DNA of 35,835 nucleotides from Bryobacteraceae bacterium (GTDB lineage Bacteria > Acidobacteriota > Terriglobia > Bryobacterales > Bryobacteraceae), in contig JAICXK010000018.1 in assembly GCA_025980435.1 (NCBI GenBank), positions 1 to 35,835 on the forward strand. Direction: 5' to 3'. Shown one piece after another: positions 17,991 to 27,203 of this stretch. Under the pieces are notes generated by a model. The model was not told where the DNA came from, did no database searches, and saw only the letters and a program-made list of their open reading frames with translations. Position numbers and translations under genes: made by a program. Positions within the stretch are counted from its first letter, which is position 1; the number at the start of each line of letters is the position of its first letter.

Positions 17991-18749
17991 TCATTCCGCC
18001 GTGGACCTGATAAACACCAGCCAATGTCCGTCAGCGGAGAGCGATGGCTGGCCGCAATTGACACCGGCGCACTGGCTCACATCTACCGCCGGCTGATTGC
18101 CCGCCTGTAGAAAGATGTCGCTCCATTCCACTGTTCCTGAGAGGGCCTGCTTGCTTTGCCGCTTCACATAGATGCGCTTGTCGGCGTAGGTACGCGACCA
18201 GCCCGCGAGATCTTCTACCATCTGAAGATCGTGGCTGGAGTTGGCGTCGTAAGGCACCGGGGTGATCGCTCCGGTGCTGATCTTTAGCAGCCCCACGCCC
18301 GGGCGGCCTCCGGCTTCGCCTCGCAGCAGGACGAGCACGGTTCCAGAGTCTGCAGAACTGGCCGCCACTAGCTTCAGGATGGCGTTCCCAGAGTAAAGTC
18401 TCCTGCCTTCGCCGCCGGTTGCGGGGATCTGCACCACGTCGCCGCGGCGTAGGGAAAGAACTTCCTTCGTGCCCGTCAGAAAAATGGGTGACTGATACCC
18501 GTCGCCGGAGGTCAGTGCATGCGTGGTTTGGGAATTCAGATCGGCCAGCCAAAGCTCTCCGCTTGCGACTTCATCGCCCGGACCTTTCAGGGTGCCGGGA
18601 CTATCAGAGATGCCCAGGAACTTCAGCAGTCTTTCGGTAAAGGAGGTTTGCTTCTGTTGCCTGGGTGGCGCACTTTTCTGCGATTGTCCGAAGGAGATGC
18701 TCAGGAACAAAGTCAGCCAAAGCACGCAAGCGATCAGCCGGTTCATCAT
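17991..18749 (-). CDS. Secreted protein with partial TolB-like beta-propeller
   Basis: The 252-residue protein begins with a signal peptide (MMNRLIACVLWLTLFLSISFG, cleavage near the following Gln-Ser). A Lys/Gln-rich linker comes next. The rest has TolB/WD40-like strand patterns: SGELWLADLNSQTTHALTSG, then YQSPIFLTGTKEVLSLRRGD, and at the end QPSLSADGHWLVFIRS. It is shorter than a full propeller, so it would supply only some blades or form a partner domain. It is the third gene of a run with the membrane protein and the CHAT protein; 6 bases separate it from the membrane-protein stop. A role in sensing or scaffolding outside the cytoplasm is inferred. The second Met is an equally good start. 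Confidence 0.72.
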   Translation of the reverse strand: MMNRLIACVLWLTLFLSISFGQSQKSAPPRQQKQTSFTERLLKFLGISDSPGTLKGPGDEVASGELWLADLNSQTTHALTSGDGYQSPIFLTGTKEVLSLRRGDVVQIPATGGEGRRLYSGNAILKLVAASSADSGTVLVLLRGEAGGRPGVGLLKISTGAITPVPYDANSSHDLQMVEDLAGWSRTYADKRIYVKRQSKQALSGTVEWSDIFLQAGNQPAVDVSQCAGVNCGQPSLSADGHWLVFIRSTAE

Positions 18750-18755
18750 GTTGTT

Positions 18756-19661
18756 CTACCTGGGACACGGGCGGAACTGGGCGCCATTCCCGCCAAACAG
18801 TATGCAAAAGATATCATCGTTGGCAACAATCCTGAGCGGCGCGTCCTTCCTCGGTACAGTGACGATCATGCGCAGCTCAACAGCATCGCGAACGAAATAG
18901 ACGATCGCTTCCTTGCTGTCCCACAGGAGCCATGCGGTTTGCCCGGATGTTGCCGGCTCACCGCTGATTCCCGCCACACGCGGGATCTGCCGCGTCGAGA
19001 TCAGCACGCCATAGTTGACTGGCAGCAGCAGAAACTCTACCGCAAACAGGAACACCAGCACGCTTAGCCACAAACGAGAAGCAGCGGTAGTCGCCGTTTG
19101 ATGGCGTATGACATAGACGAGAATGCAGCCGCTGACCAGGGCGGCGGCCACCAGTCCGCTGAAGTAGAGCGAAAGCTTACCGTCGCTGGCCAGCAGCAGC
19201 GCGCTGAGCCATTCGTCCGGCAATTCCTTGCGCAGCAGTAGATTGCCAAAGGCAAAGGCCCTGCGCAGCACGAACTGGATCATTGCCACCGCAAGCACCA
19301 CGCCCAGTAATGGAAGGTGCGCCGGAGCAGCGCACCACTCCGAGACCCGGCGCTTTACACTATCCTTAAGCGCGGCCGGCGTCAGCTTGTACGGCAGGTA
19401 GCCGATTGCCGCCAGGATCAAAAGAATGATCAGGATGTTTGGCACCGCTGACACCAGATACACCAGAAAGCGGCATCCGGCGAAAAGATATTTCTCATCG
19501 AACAGGTCCAGGTTGGTCGCGACGCCGTAGGTGGCGAGCTGAAAGCGCAGAGTCAGGTAGCCAAGCAGATAGAGCAGGAAGGAGCCGAACGCGGCGTAAG
19601 CGGTCCATTTCCCGGCTACACTGCCCAACTTTTCCGTAAAATCATTCCACGATTCGGCCAT
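18756..19661 (-). CDS. Five-helix membrane protein of unknown function
   Basis: The 301-residue protein has about five hydrophobic segments, near residues 18-40, 62-88, 115-135, 163-187 and 195-220. A C-terminal soluble part of about 80 residues follows. It contains no catalytic motif that I recognise. Its ATG lies one base after the stop of the CHAT gene, so the two are surely translated together. The soluble end (ATSGQTAWLLWDSKEAIVYF, then VPRKDAPLRIVAND) is a beta-type domain, probably outside the cytoplasm if the N terminus is inside. It could be the target or membrane partner of the CHAT protein, but nothing in the sequence proves that. Confidence 0.75.
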   Translation of the reverse strand: MAESWNDFTEKLGSVAGKWTAYAAFGSFLLYLLGYLTLRFQLATYGVATNLDLFDEKYLFAGCRFLVYLVSAVPNILIILLILAAIGYLPYKLTPAALKDSVKRRVSEWCAAPAHLPLLGVVLAVAMIQFVLRRAFAFGNLLLRKELPDEWLSALLLASDGKLSLYFSGLVAAALVSGCILVYVIRHQTATTAASRLWLSVLVFLFAVEFLLLPVNYGVLISTRQIPRVAGISGEPATSGQTAWLLWDSKEAIVYFVRDAVELRMIVTVPRKDAPLRIVANDDIFCILFGGNGAQFRPCPR

Positions 19662-19662
19662 T

Positions 19663-22230
19663 CTATTGTCCGGTCATGACAAACGGCGCCCAGAAGAAAG
19701 GATGACTGTACTCCGGATGCGCCTTAACCGCAACCAGCGCCCGCCGCGCTGCCTCCGCCGGAGAACTGTTCTGGGCTTGTTGATAGAAAGTCTCCATCCA
19801 CGATCGAGTGGAACCCGCATTCACCTCCCAGGAGGAAAGCACCAGCCGGCCAGCACCGGCATAGAGCAGCGAGCGGACCATCCCCAATACTTCGTTCGAG
19901 TGCGTGGCCTCGACGCGTCCGGTCTCGCAAGCGCTCAGGACCACCAGAGCGTTCTTCTGCAGACGCAGGCCGAACATCTCCGCGGCAGTGAGTCTTCCGC
20001 GATCGGGGGGAGCATCCTTGAATTGCAAGTAAGACAGCAAAGGATCAGCGCTGTCGAACTTGCCATGCACCGAAAGATGCACTACGTTGTAGTCACCAAC
20101 CCAGCTCTTGATGTCGGCCGTGCTCGCGACCTCCTCAGCGACTACTTTGCTGCGGCCCGGATAAAGCTTGCCGATCGCGTTCACTTCGCCGCTGGCCTCA
20201 TGGATGTTCCGATCGGCTACCGCCAGCAGCAGGCCATTCTTCAGGGTGGACTGCTTGCCTAGCGTCGACAGTACCGTAGCACTGGGCGCATACGAGATGG
20301 CGAAGGTCTCACCCAGGTATTTGCCCGTTGCCGGGTCTTGCAGCGCCTGGAACGGAATTGAGTTCAGCTCTTCGTGCGGCACCAGTACGAGGTGATGGCC
20401 TTTGAGAGAAGCGAGCATCGGCTGGATGAGAAAGAGAAACAACTGGCGCGAAGCGTCTTCGTCGAAGCGAGCGTCCGGCGTGTCACGGCGCGCGACCAGA
20501 CTCGCTCGCAGGGCAGCCGCCTTCTTGATGACCTCGACATGCGGCAGGAAAACGTCCTTTACTTCGACCGCGTCGCCACTGATGCGCCAGAGAATCAGGG
20601 CGTGCTCCATCACAACGTAGTAGAGGACCTCGTAGTTTCCTTCCGCGGCCGCCCGCTGAACACTTGCCAGCGTGACCGGCTGCGCGGATGTGAGCTCGTT
20701 GAGCTTGGGAGCCTCTCTGGCGATGCGGGCTTCCAGTTGCCCATACTGCTGCTGCAAGCTCGTAATGTTGCGCTGCAGCTCGATAATTCTTTTTGCGCTC
20801 TGGTCGCGGTCCTGGCTGCCGGTAAGATTGAACAGTTTTTCCTGTTGCGCGGCGATGTTCACCGTCAAGCTCCTCAGTTGCGAGTACAGTACGCGCTCCT
20901 GTCGGCTGCCCAAGCTCAAAGGACGGCTGGCCAATAAGTCAGCCATGGCGCGTGAGCGCGCGCGCTCGAACAGGGCAAAGGCCTCCGGGTAGCGTTTGGC
21001 CTGGAGCAGTATCAGTGCGGGCCGGTAGTAACAGGAGAGCTTGTCTTCCATAAAGGCTCCGCGCGCCTGCTCGTCTCCCAGCCTGCGGCGATCTTTTTCC
21101 AATAAGTTATCTGCCCGGGCGTACGCCTCGAGCGCAGCGTTTGTGTTGCCCTTCATGTCTTCGTACTGACCCTCCAGGCAAAGGTCCGACGGGTTGAGAT
21201 CGAGCACCGTGAGGCCCTGCTGTTGCATTCGGGCCTGCCAGCCGCGCAGTTCCTTGAAGGCGCTTTCGACAAAGGCCATCGCCGAAGCGTCCATTGGCCC
21301 GGAGCCGAAGTAATCGGTGACCAGCACGTCCTTAGGTTGTCGCGGATGGAAGAGATTTGCGTTGACGACTGTTGCGTCGTTCTTCTGCTTGGACAGGATC
21401 ATCGCCTTGCGGACGGCTAAGTTCTTCAGGAAATCCCGGAACATGTTTGTGAAATACGCGTAGCCAAGTTCCTGCGTGATTGCCAGACCCTTCTCATAAT
21501 CAGCGCGCGCCAGTTCGACCGACTGCAGGCAAACATCGAAGGTGCGGTCACTGTCGCATTTGCGGGCCACCTGCTCATACACGTCGGCACGGTCCATGTA
21601 GGCGATATACAGCTTCTTCTTGTCTACGTCGCCGCTCATCGCAAGGGCACGATCCAGAGCATCGCTCGCTCCCGCAAGATTGCCGCGTTTCACTTCGATC
21701 TCGGCTTCCGTATCCAGGGCCTCGAAGTAAAAGCCCTTGTTACCGCAGCCAGCTCCGATGCGCACTGCCTCACGAGCATGCTGTTCGGCCGCATCAACTT
21801 CGCCAAGCTGCATCTCGGTATATGCCAGATACGACAACGCAGTGGTTTCGTAATCGGCGCGGTTAGCCCGACTGGCCAGCTTAAGCGCCTCCTGGTAGAT
21901 CGTCGCTGCCTGCCGAAATTGGTTCATCATCCGTTGGATGTGGCCAATCTTGATGACGCTCAGCGCGGCGCCGGCAGCGTCCCGGCGTTGCGTGAAAATA
22001 TCCAAGCTCTCCTTTAGCTTGAACTGCGCCGCGGCGAGCTCGGAGGCTGTGCCTTTGGCGTCACCAGTGCGGCGGACATAATCCACCCAACGATCGATCT
22101 TTGCGATGCCCTCTTGCTGTAGTCGCTGCGGATCGTCGCTCTGTTGTGCAAACGACGCGCGTACTGTTATGGGCATCAGGCACAACAGCATCCAGCGCGC
22201 AAGCGTTTTGGTTCGACAGGTAACGTTCAT
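19663..22230 (-). CDS. Secreted TPR-CHAT caspase-like protein
   Basis: The ATG at 22228-22230 is chosen because AAAGGAG lies 6 bases upstream, giving 855 residues. A signal peptide ends near AQQS (LARWMLLCLMPITVRASFAQ). Tetratricopeptide-like helical repeats fill about 80-430 (YQEALKLA, AEQHAREAVRIG, DALDRALAMSG). A coiled-coil region follows at about 470-540. The C-terminal CHAT domain carries the caspase-like catalytic pair: H722 in VVHLSVHGKFD and C768 in VVLSACETGR. The usual end GAGRLVLSSWEV and HPFFWAPFV is present. CHAT domains are clan CD-like peptidases; here both dyad residues are intact, so activity is plausible. Export is unusual to reconcile with bacterial defence CHAT proteases. 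The gene heads a three-gene run. Confidence 0.9.
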   Translation of the reverse strand: MNVTCRTKTLARWMLLCLMPITVRASFAQQSDDPQRLQQEGIAKIDRWVDYVRRTGDAKGTASELAAAQFKLKESLDIFTQRRDAAGAALSVIKIGHIQRMMNQFRQAATIYQEALKLASRANRADYETTALSYLAYTEMQLGEVDAAEQHAREAVRIGAGCGNKGFYFEALDTEAEIEVKRGNLAGASDALDRALAMSGDVDKKKLYIAYMDRADVYEQVARKCDSDRTFDVCLQSVELARADYEKGLAITQELGYAYFTNMFRDFLKNLAVRKAMILSKQKNDATVVNANLFHPRQPKDVLVTDYFGSGPMDASAMAFVESAFKELRGWQARMQQQGLTVLDLNPSDLCLEGQYEDMKGNTNAALEAYARADNLLEKDRRRLGDEQARGAFMEDKLSCYYRPALILLQAKRYPEAFALFERARSRAMADLLASRPLSLGSRQERVLYSQLRSLTVNIAAQQEKLFNLTGSQDRDQSAKRIIELQRNITSLQQQYGQLEARIAREAPKLNELTSAQPVTLASVQRAAAEGNYEVLYYVVMEHALILWRISGDAVEVKDVFLPHVEVIKKAAALRASLVARRDTPDARFDEDASRQLFLFLIQPMLASLKGHHLVLVPHEELNSIPFQALQDPATGKYLGETFAISYAPSATVLSTLGKQSTLKNGLLLAVADRNIHEASGEVNAIGKLYPGRSKVVAEEVASTADIKSWVGDYNVVHLSVHGKFDSADPLLSYLQFKDAPPDRGRLTAAEMFGLRLQKNALVVLSACETGRVEATHSNEVLGMVRSLLYAGAGRLVLSSWEVNAGSTRSWMETFYQQAQNSSPAEAARRALVAVKAHPEYSHPFFWAPFVMTGQ

Positions 22231-22301
22231 CGCCCACTCCTTTGGCAGCCTGCCGGCTTCGATGTTGCAAACCAGTTTCCACCAGACTGGGCCCAAATGT
22301 C

Positions 22302-22330
22302 TTACAAATTGGCGGTTATTGTGAAATAAT
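22302..22330 (+). promoter_or_regulatory. Candidate promoter of the duplicated-domain secreted protein
   Basis: TTACAA (22302-22307) and AATAAT (22325-22330) are separated by exactly 17 bases; the -10 matches TATAAT at five of six positions. The ATG follows 29 bases later at 22360 with GGGGGG as a possible ribosome binding site. The 129-base spacer is shared with the divergent CHAT gene. Confidence 0.5.
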
Positions 22331-22359
22331 CTGTCAGAACATGTTGGGGGGTATCAAGC

Positions 22360-23733
22360 ATGCGAGGCGTGTTGTTGCTTGCAACGGCGCTGGGACTCGC
22401 CCAGACGGTCGCGGGGCAGACTGAAACCTTCGATGTTGCAACCTTCGCGGCGCCACAGGGATGGAGCCGCACGGAACAAAACGGCATTCTGATACTGCAG
22501 CAGCGTAAGGCGGTTCTCCGGCGGACGGAGTTCTGCCAGATTTACTTATTCCCGAGCCGGGCCAGTCAGGCTGGCGCGCAAGAGAACTTCGCCGATGAAT
22601 GGGCGGCCCGAATCCGCGGCACTTTCGGAGCGGCGGAGCAGGTCTCGCGGAAATCGGTTGAGACGAAGGACGGCTGGACCGTCGTGATCGGCGCCGCGGA
22701 TACCGTAACGCAAGGTGTGCCGATGCGCACTATACTTTCCACCGCGACGGGATTCGGAAGTGTTTTCAGCGTTATGGCAGTGGTTTCTCCCAACTCGTAC
22801 GTCAATGAACTTAACTCGTTTTTCCGCAGTCTGAAATTGCATAACCGCCACGGAGTAAATTCGTCAGCGGCAGTTACGGGAGAGAACAGGGCGGCAATCG
22901 GTGCGACGGGTTCGGTCAGGGGTGGCTCCCCTGGCGGCTATAACTTCACGCCTCCTGACCAATGGAGCGAACAGGAATTGCGCGGCCAGATCGTCCTGAC
23001 ATCGCCCGTGTACCAAAACGGAGAGCGCTGCCAGATCACAATTCTACCGATGCAGGAGGCCGGTTCGGCGCGGTTGCCGGATACCGCGATCGGCACATTT
23101 CGCAACATCTTCAGGGCGGACCCGCTCGCTTCATATCCGAGTCAGCCATCAAGACTGGCGAGCGGAATATCGTCCGGCGGCTGGGAGTTCTTCACGATTC
23201 GCAAGTTAGTAGGCGGGCAGGAAGGCGACGGTAAAGGGATCGGGACGATTCTTCTGACCGCGAAGGTCGGGGACCGGATCGCGACGATTTACGGAATATC
23301 GAAAGACTTCATCGTGAGTAACTGTTTCGGAGAACTGGTTCGCGATGTGTGGCCGGGATTCTTTTACAGCCTGACGTTTCAGGGTGCGCCATCCGGGCAG
23401 CAGAACCAGATCCGTCAAAAACTCGCAGGCACGTGGATAGCGGCTACAGGGATGGTCGGGAACAGATACGAGTTCCACTCCGACGGCCGTTACGCCGGGG
23501 CGGCTGCCCGGCGGCAACCTTCCCGCGATTCGATTACCACGACGGCCTTTTTCGGAGATGGCTCGTACTCGTTCGATGGAAATCAACTCATTCTGACCGG
23601 GGATGATGGCAGCAGAAGCACGTTCTTTTTCCGGCTCGAAGCCGCAAGCAGGGACAGTGGAGCAACGTGGGCCGACCAATTGTGCCTGCTCAGTCCAGGG
23701 ATGAGCGGAGAGGTCTGTTACCGAAAGAATTAA
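22360..23733 (+). CDS. Secreted protein with two repeated domains and lipocalin-like end
   Basis: The 457-residue protein has a signal peptide ending near VAGQ. Two related domains follow: one from FAAPQGWSRTEQNGILILQQ with RTEFCQIYLFPS, and one from YNFTPPDQWSEQELRGQIVL with NGERCQITILPM. Each has a Trp-containing start, a basic strand and a Cys-Gln-Ile strand at the same spacing, so they are an internal duplication. Residues about 350-455 (LAGTWIAATG, YEFHSDGRYAG, YSFDGNQLILTG) look like a lipocalin or META-like beta-barrel. Function is unknown. It is divergent from the CHAT gene with a compact intergenic region, so the two may be co-regulated. Confidence 0.78.
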   Translation: MRGVLLLATALGLAQTVAGQTETFDVATFAAPQGWSRTEQNGILILQQRKAVLRRTEFCQIYLFPSRASQAGAQENFADEWAARIRGTFGAAEQVSRKSVETKDGWTVVIGAADTVTQGVPMRTILSTATGFGSVFSVMAVVSPNSYVNELNSFFRSLKLHNRHGVNSSAAVTGENRAAIGATGSVRGGSPGGYNFTPPDQWSEQELRGQIVLTSPVYQNGERCQITILPMQEAGSARLPDTAIGTFRNIFRADPLASYPSQPSRLASGISSGGWEFFTIRKLVGGQEGDGKGIGTILLTAKVGDRIATIYGISKDFIVSNCFGELVRDVWPGFFYSLTFQGAPSGQQNQIRQKLAGTWIAATGMVGNRYEFHSDGRYAGAAARRQPSRDSITTTAFFGDGSYSFDGNQLILTGDDGSRSTFFFRLEAASRDSGATWADQLCLLSPGMSGEVCYRKN

Positions 23734-24005
23734 CCGATTATTCAAACGGTTCAGTCGGTATTCAGCGGATTTCGGATGCCGGCAGCCAAGCCGATGCGCG
23801 CGTTGCACGGACAAGTGGCGACACAATCGTGAGGTTGTCGGAAATAACGCTCATCTTGGAAAGGTTTAATTTACTTGACCGGAAGCCCGCACTGCGGCGA
23901 TTGGATGCCGCACGCCCGCATCCCGGTGGAATGCGCATTTGTCAAAGTGGTTCGAATACCAGTCACGCGGACTCGTGCCGAGCCTATGCTGATGCGGTGC
24001 GGCCG
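23734..24005. other. Convergent noncoding spacer
   Basis: These 272 bases lie between two convergent genes. The only clear structure is TGCGGC-N8-GCCGCA (23893-23912), a perfect 6-base stem that could help end transcription, although no U-tract follows. The rest shows no gene that I can support. Confidence 0.35.
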
Positions 24006-24572
24006 CTACTTTCGCACATCGTAGTAAAGCTCCACCATGCCGCTCTTGTACGCATTTACCTCCCGGAGATGCAGGGCGGTGTCCCGCTGGAGCCTATCGA
24101 AAAATGAGATCCCGTCCCCGATCAATACAGGCATGATCGAATAGCGCAATTCGTCCGCCAGCCCCAGACGAAGACACGCGCCGGACACGAAACCACCGCC
24201 GACGAACCAGATATTACGGAAGCTGGGTCTTAGTTGCTCATTCACAAGCTGCGTGAGATCTCCTGAGTAGAATTTGACCGAACTTCGCTTGTTCGGAAGA
24301 ACGCGGCTGGTGAGGACAATCGTCGGTGTGTCACCGTAGGCCCATCCGAAGCCCTTGGCCTCAAAAGCCAACGCTGTCTCATAGGTCCGCGAACCCATGA
24401 CATAGCAACCGATTGTGCTGAGGAATCGGCTGACCAGTTCGGGATCCATGCCCTTCCCGTCAGCGAACGTGTCGGTGATTTCGAGCCAGTCCACACTTCC
24501 GTCCCTTCGAGCAATGAAGCCGTCGAGGCTGGCCGCCATGTGGATGGTTACGCGCGACTCTATCTGATCCAT
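24006..24572 (-). CDS. RibD C-terminal/dihydrofolate-reductase-like protein
   Basis: The ATG at 24570-24572 (MDQIESRVTIHMAAS) is used, because a longer frame would overlap the divergent exporter gene and adds only unrelated sequence. The 188-residue protein has the RibD_C fold: VTIHMAASLDGFIARRDGSV, YVMGSRTYE, the nucleotide-binding segment IWFVGGGFVSGACL, and ELRYSIMPVLIGDGISFF. Such proteins are NADPH-dependent reductases of unassigned substrate and are often annotated as dihydrofolate reductase. It is probably not the housekeeping FolA. It is divergent from the exporter with 84 bases between starts. Confidence 0.88.
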   Translation of the reverse strand: MDQIESRVTIHMAASLDGFIARRDGSVDWLEITDTFADGKGMDPELVSRFLSTIGCYVMGSRTYETALAFEAKGFGWAYGDTPTIVLTSRVLPNKRSSVKFYSGDLTQLVNEQLRPSFRNIWFVGGGFVSGACLRLGLADELRYSIMPVLIGDGISFFDRLQRDTALHLREVNAYKSGMVELYYDVRK

Positions 24573-24656
24573 ACGGCAACCTGGCAGGGTGCTGGCATCG
24601 CTCCAGTGTAACGGCCAATCCGGCTTGACGCACACCGCCCGAGCAGAAAATGGGTC

Positions 24657-26186
24657 ATGCCCGATATGGCAAGGCCGCCTCGCGATCAGGGCGCGATTCG
24701 GGCCGCATCCGCCGCGCATCCTTCTATCGCCTGCGGCCCTTGGGTTCTTGCCGCTACGATACTCGGCTCCAGCATGGCCTTTATCGACGGCACAGTCGTG
24801 AATGTCGCTCTTCCGGCGCTTCAATCCGCTTTGGGAGCGACTGTATCCCAGGTTCAGTGGGTGGTCGAATGCTATGCACTTTTCCTGGCCGCTCTGTTGT
24901 TGGCAGGCGGCTCGCTCGGCGATCTCTATGGCCGCCGCAAGATCTTCGCAGTTGGTGTCATTCTCTTCGCTGGCGCCTCTTCCTGGTGCGGCCTTGCCGC
25001 CAATGTCGGCCAGCTCATCGCAGCCCGCGGATTACAAGGGATTGGCGGCGCGCTTCTTGTGCCCGGAAGTCTTGCCCTGATCAGCGCGTCCTTTCCTTCC
25101 GAAGAACGAGGGCGCGCCATCGGAACCTGGTCCGGCTTTACCGCCATCACTGCGGCCGTCGGTCCTGTTCTTGGCGGCTGGCTCATACAGCACGCATCCT
25201 GGCGCTGGGTATTCTTCCTCAACCTGCCGATCGCTGCGATTGTTCTTGGCCTGACGTTCTTTCGTGTTCCGGAAAGCCGTAACCAGGAACAGAAGGATGA
25301 GAGTCTCGATTGGCCCGGCGATCTGCTCGTCACCGTGGGACTTGGCGGCGTGGTGTTCGCGTTAATCGAACCTTCCCATGCCGTGATCGCAGGCGCTGCC
25401 GGCGTTGTGTCCCTGATAGCCTTCTTGCTAGTGGAAAAGCGTTCGCGGGCGCCGATGCTTTCTCTCGATCTGTTCCGCTCGCGCGATTTCACCGGCGCAA
25501 ACCTGCTTACTCTCTTTCTCTACACGGGCTTGAGCGGAGTATTTTTTTTCTTTCCCTTGAATTTGATCCAGGTTCAGGGATACACAGCTACCGAAGCCGG
25601 CGCCGCGCTTCTGCCGTTCATCTTGCTGATGTTTGTCCTCTCGCGCTGGTCCGGCGGGTTGGTGGACCGCTATGGCGCAAAGCTGCCGCTGATGATAGGC
25701 CCCACAATAGCCGCGGCCGGATTCGCGCTTTTTGCAAGGCCGGCAATCGGTGGAAGCTACTGGACGACGTTCTTCCCGGCGGTGGTCGTGCTTGGGTTTG
25801 GAATGGCTGTAAGCGTTGCGCCGCTCACGACAACAGTAATGAGCTCCGTTTCCCAAAACCGCGCCGGCGCCGCTTCGGGCATCAACAATGCGGTCTCGCG
25901 GATCGCGGGTCTGCTCGCCGTCGCCGTCCTTGGGTTTGTGCTGATCGGCGAATTTAATCGGGATCTCGATAGACGCCTGGATCGTCTTTCTGTCCCATCC
26001 GAACTCCGCCGGCAAATCGATTCGCAACGATCAAAACTTGCCGCAATTCAGACGACAGACTCTGACGTTCGTAAAGCCATCGGCGAATCTTTCGTTGTGG
26101 GGTATCGATCGGTAGTGTGGATCGCGGTGGCCCTGTCGATAGCAAGTTCTCTCAGCGGCGCGCTCTTTATTAAGCCGAAACGGTAG
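24657..26186 (+). CDS. MFS drug exporter, DHA2 (EmrB/QacA) type
   Basis: The 509-residue inner-membrane protein has about 14 hydrophobic helices, as in drug:H+ antiporters of the DHA2 family. Visible marks are the first helix motif ([16 protein letters not shown]), motif [15 protein letters not shown] between helices 2 and 3, motif C-like [10 protein letters not shown], and LDWPGDLL before helix 7. A charged segment near residues 430-475 precedes the last helix. The ATG at 24657 is used; a Met three codons later is equally possible and there is no decisive ribosome binding site. It probably exports a toxic small molecule; the divergent reductase could modify the same kind of compound, which is speculation. 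Confidence 0.93.
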   Translation: MPDMARPPRDQGAIRAASAAHPSIACGPWVLAATILGSSMAFIDGTVVNVALPALQSALGATVSQVQWVVECYALFLAALLLAGGSLGDLYGRRKIFAVGVILFAGASSWCGLAANVGQLIAARGLQGIGGALLVPGSLALISASFPSEERGRAIGTWSGFTAITAAVGPVLGGWLIQHASWRWVFFLNLPIAAIVLGLTFFRVPESRNQEQKDESLDWPGDLLVTVGLGGVVFALIEPSHAVIAGAAGVVSLIAFLLVEKRSRAPMLSLDLFRSRDFTGANLLTLFLYTGLSGVFFFFPLNLIQVQGYTATEAGAALLPFILLMFVLSRWSGGLVDRYGAKLPLMIGPTIAAAGFALFARPAIGGSYWTTFFPAVVVLGFGMAVSVAPLTTTVMSSVSQNRAGAASGINNAVSRIAGLLAVAVLGFVLIGEFNRDLDRRLDRLSVPSELRRQIDSQRSKLAAIQTTDSDVRKAIGESFVVGYRSVVWIAVALSIASSLSGALFIKPKR

Positions 26187-26280
26187 CGCGCTCCGTCGAA
26201 ACGATTCCATCCTTCATTGCGGTACGAAGGACCATGCGTTCCACCTGCCGCCTGAACCGCGGCCCAGTCTACACCCACGG

Positions 26281-26334
26281 CGGCCCGGAAGTGGAGGATG
26301 AAATTCTCGAATCCTTAAGCGCGACTCCGGGCCG
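26281..26334. terminator. Long-loop inverted repeat in a convergent gap
   Basis: CGGCCCGGA (26281-26289) and TCCGGGCCG (26326-26334) are perfect 9-base complements with a 36-base loop. They lie between the stop of the exporter and the stop of the convergent secreted-protein gene. A bidirectional transcription stop is plausible, but the loop is large and there is no U-tract. Confidence 0.25.
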
Positions 26335-26346
26335 TCAAATAGTGCG

Positions 26347-26991
26347 TCACTGGTCTTCGATGAGTCGTGCGCCGGCCCCGTCAGCGACGCCGGCAATATA
26401 CGCCGATGGCGGCGCTGGCTGTGCGAGCTTTCCGTAGACGTTCAGCCGATAAATGCCTCCGTGATGACCCAAGCGGTAGGTCTTTCCGTCGATCTGGAAA
26501 GACTTGGCGGCGGTGATCGTAATGTCGAAGGTGGCGGTAAAGTAGCCGGTCGAGGTGTCGATAACGACCTGATGCCGCAACGTGAAGGTCTGGACCGGTG
26601 TGCCTTGCCGGAATGTGTCGGGATTGGTGAAGTTGCCGCAACCCGAGTCGAAATAGATGGCACCTGTCCCGGTTCTATCTATGACGCGAATCGGCCCGTT
26701 ATTGATGACCTGCTCTGTGGTCGTGTCGTTATAAAACGTGAACAGCGCCGTCGACTCGGAGACGGGCACACCCACTGATGTGGTAATTCGATCGAGGCCA
26801 CGCACCTGATTCAGGTAGCCATACTGCAGCGATTCCTGGGCTGAAGGATTCAGCACCTGACCCACTACTTCATATGCGATAGCCGAACTCGATACCTCTT
26901 CCGGTTCCGATCGAACGCCTGGCGGCAGCAGCAACAATCCCGCGCAGCCGAGGGTTGTCGTGATACGTCGAAAATGCGATTGGACTTTCAT
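26347..26991 (-). CDS. Secreted beta-rich protein of unknown function
   Basis: The 214-residue protein starts with a signal peptide (ITTTLGCAGLLLLPPGVRSE). The mature part is beta-rich, with AIAYEVVGQVLNPSAQES, ALFTFYNDTT, GAIYFDSGCGNF and TGYFTATFDITIT. The end is IYRLNVYGKL plus a short tail. I do not recognise the family with confidence; a small eight-strand barrel such as allene-oxide-cyclase-like proteins is one possibility. A strong ribosome binding site (AAAGGAG) lies 8 bases before the ATG, preceded by a second copy of the same 12-base segment. It follows the haloperoxidase on the same strand with a 212-base gap, so it may share its message. Confidence 0.72.
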   Translation of the reverse strand: MKVQSHFRRITTTLGCAGLLLLPPGVRSEPEEVSSSAIAYEVVGQVLNPSAQESLQYGYLNQVRGLDRITTSVGVPVSESTALFTFYNDTTTEQVINNGPIRVIDRTGTGAIYFDSGCGNFTNPDTFRQGTPVQTFTLRHQVVIDTSTGYFTATFDITITAAKSFQIDGKTYRLGHHGGIYRLNVYGKLAQPAPPSAYIAGVADGAGARLIEDQ

Positions 26992-27203
26992 ACGGTTCTC
27001 TCCTTTGGTTCTCTCCTTCTTTTTGCTTGGTCCGGCACATGATCCGGAGCGGCGCAGCAGCCGGACTCGATGCCGCGTTGCTAACTGAGCTTGGTAGCCT
27101 TTCTGGCCTCAGTGATTCCCGCGTGGCGCGCGGACGTGTAGAGCCGATAGTGGCGCTGAGGACCAAGTGAGGCAGGGTTGCGGGTTGAGAGAGTAGCGGG
27201 AGA
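26992..27203. other. Spacer between haloperoxidase and secreted protein genes
   Basis: A 12-base direct repeat, GGTTCTCTCCTT on the plus strand, occurs at 26994-27005 and 27007-27018, so the minus strand reads a ribosome-binding-type AAGGAG twice. A small stem, CCGCG-N5-CGCGG, lies at 27119-27133. No gene was found in the rest. Confidence 0.5.

Noticed and set aside
23949-23960. GGTTCGAATACC, similar to a tRNA T-loop
   Set aside because: The flanking bases do not form a 5-pair T stem, and no acceptor or anticodon arm can be folded around it.
26234-26437. Short plus-strand open frame with a protein-like start
   Set aside because: It overlaps the end of a well-supported opposite-strand gene, has no ribosome binding site and resembles no family.
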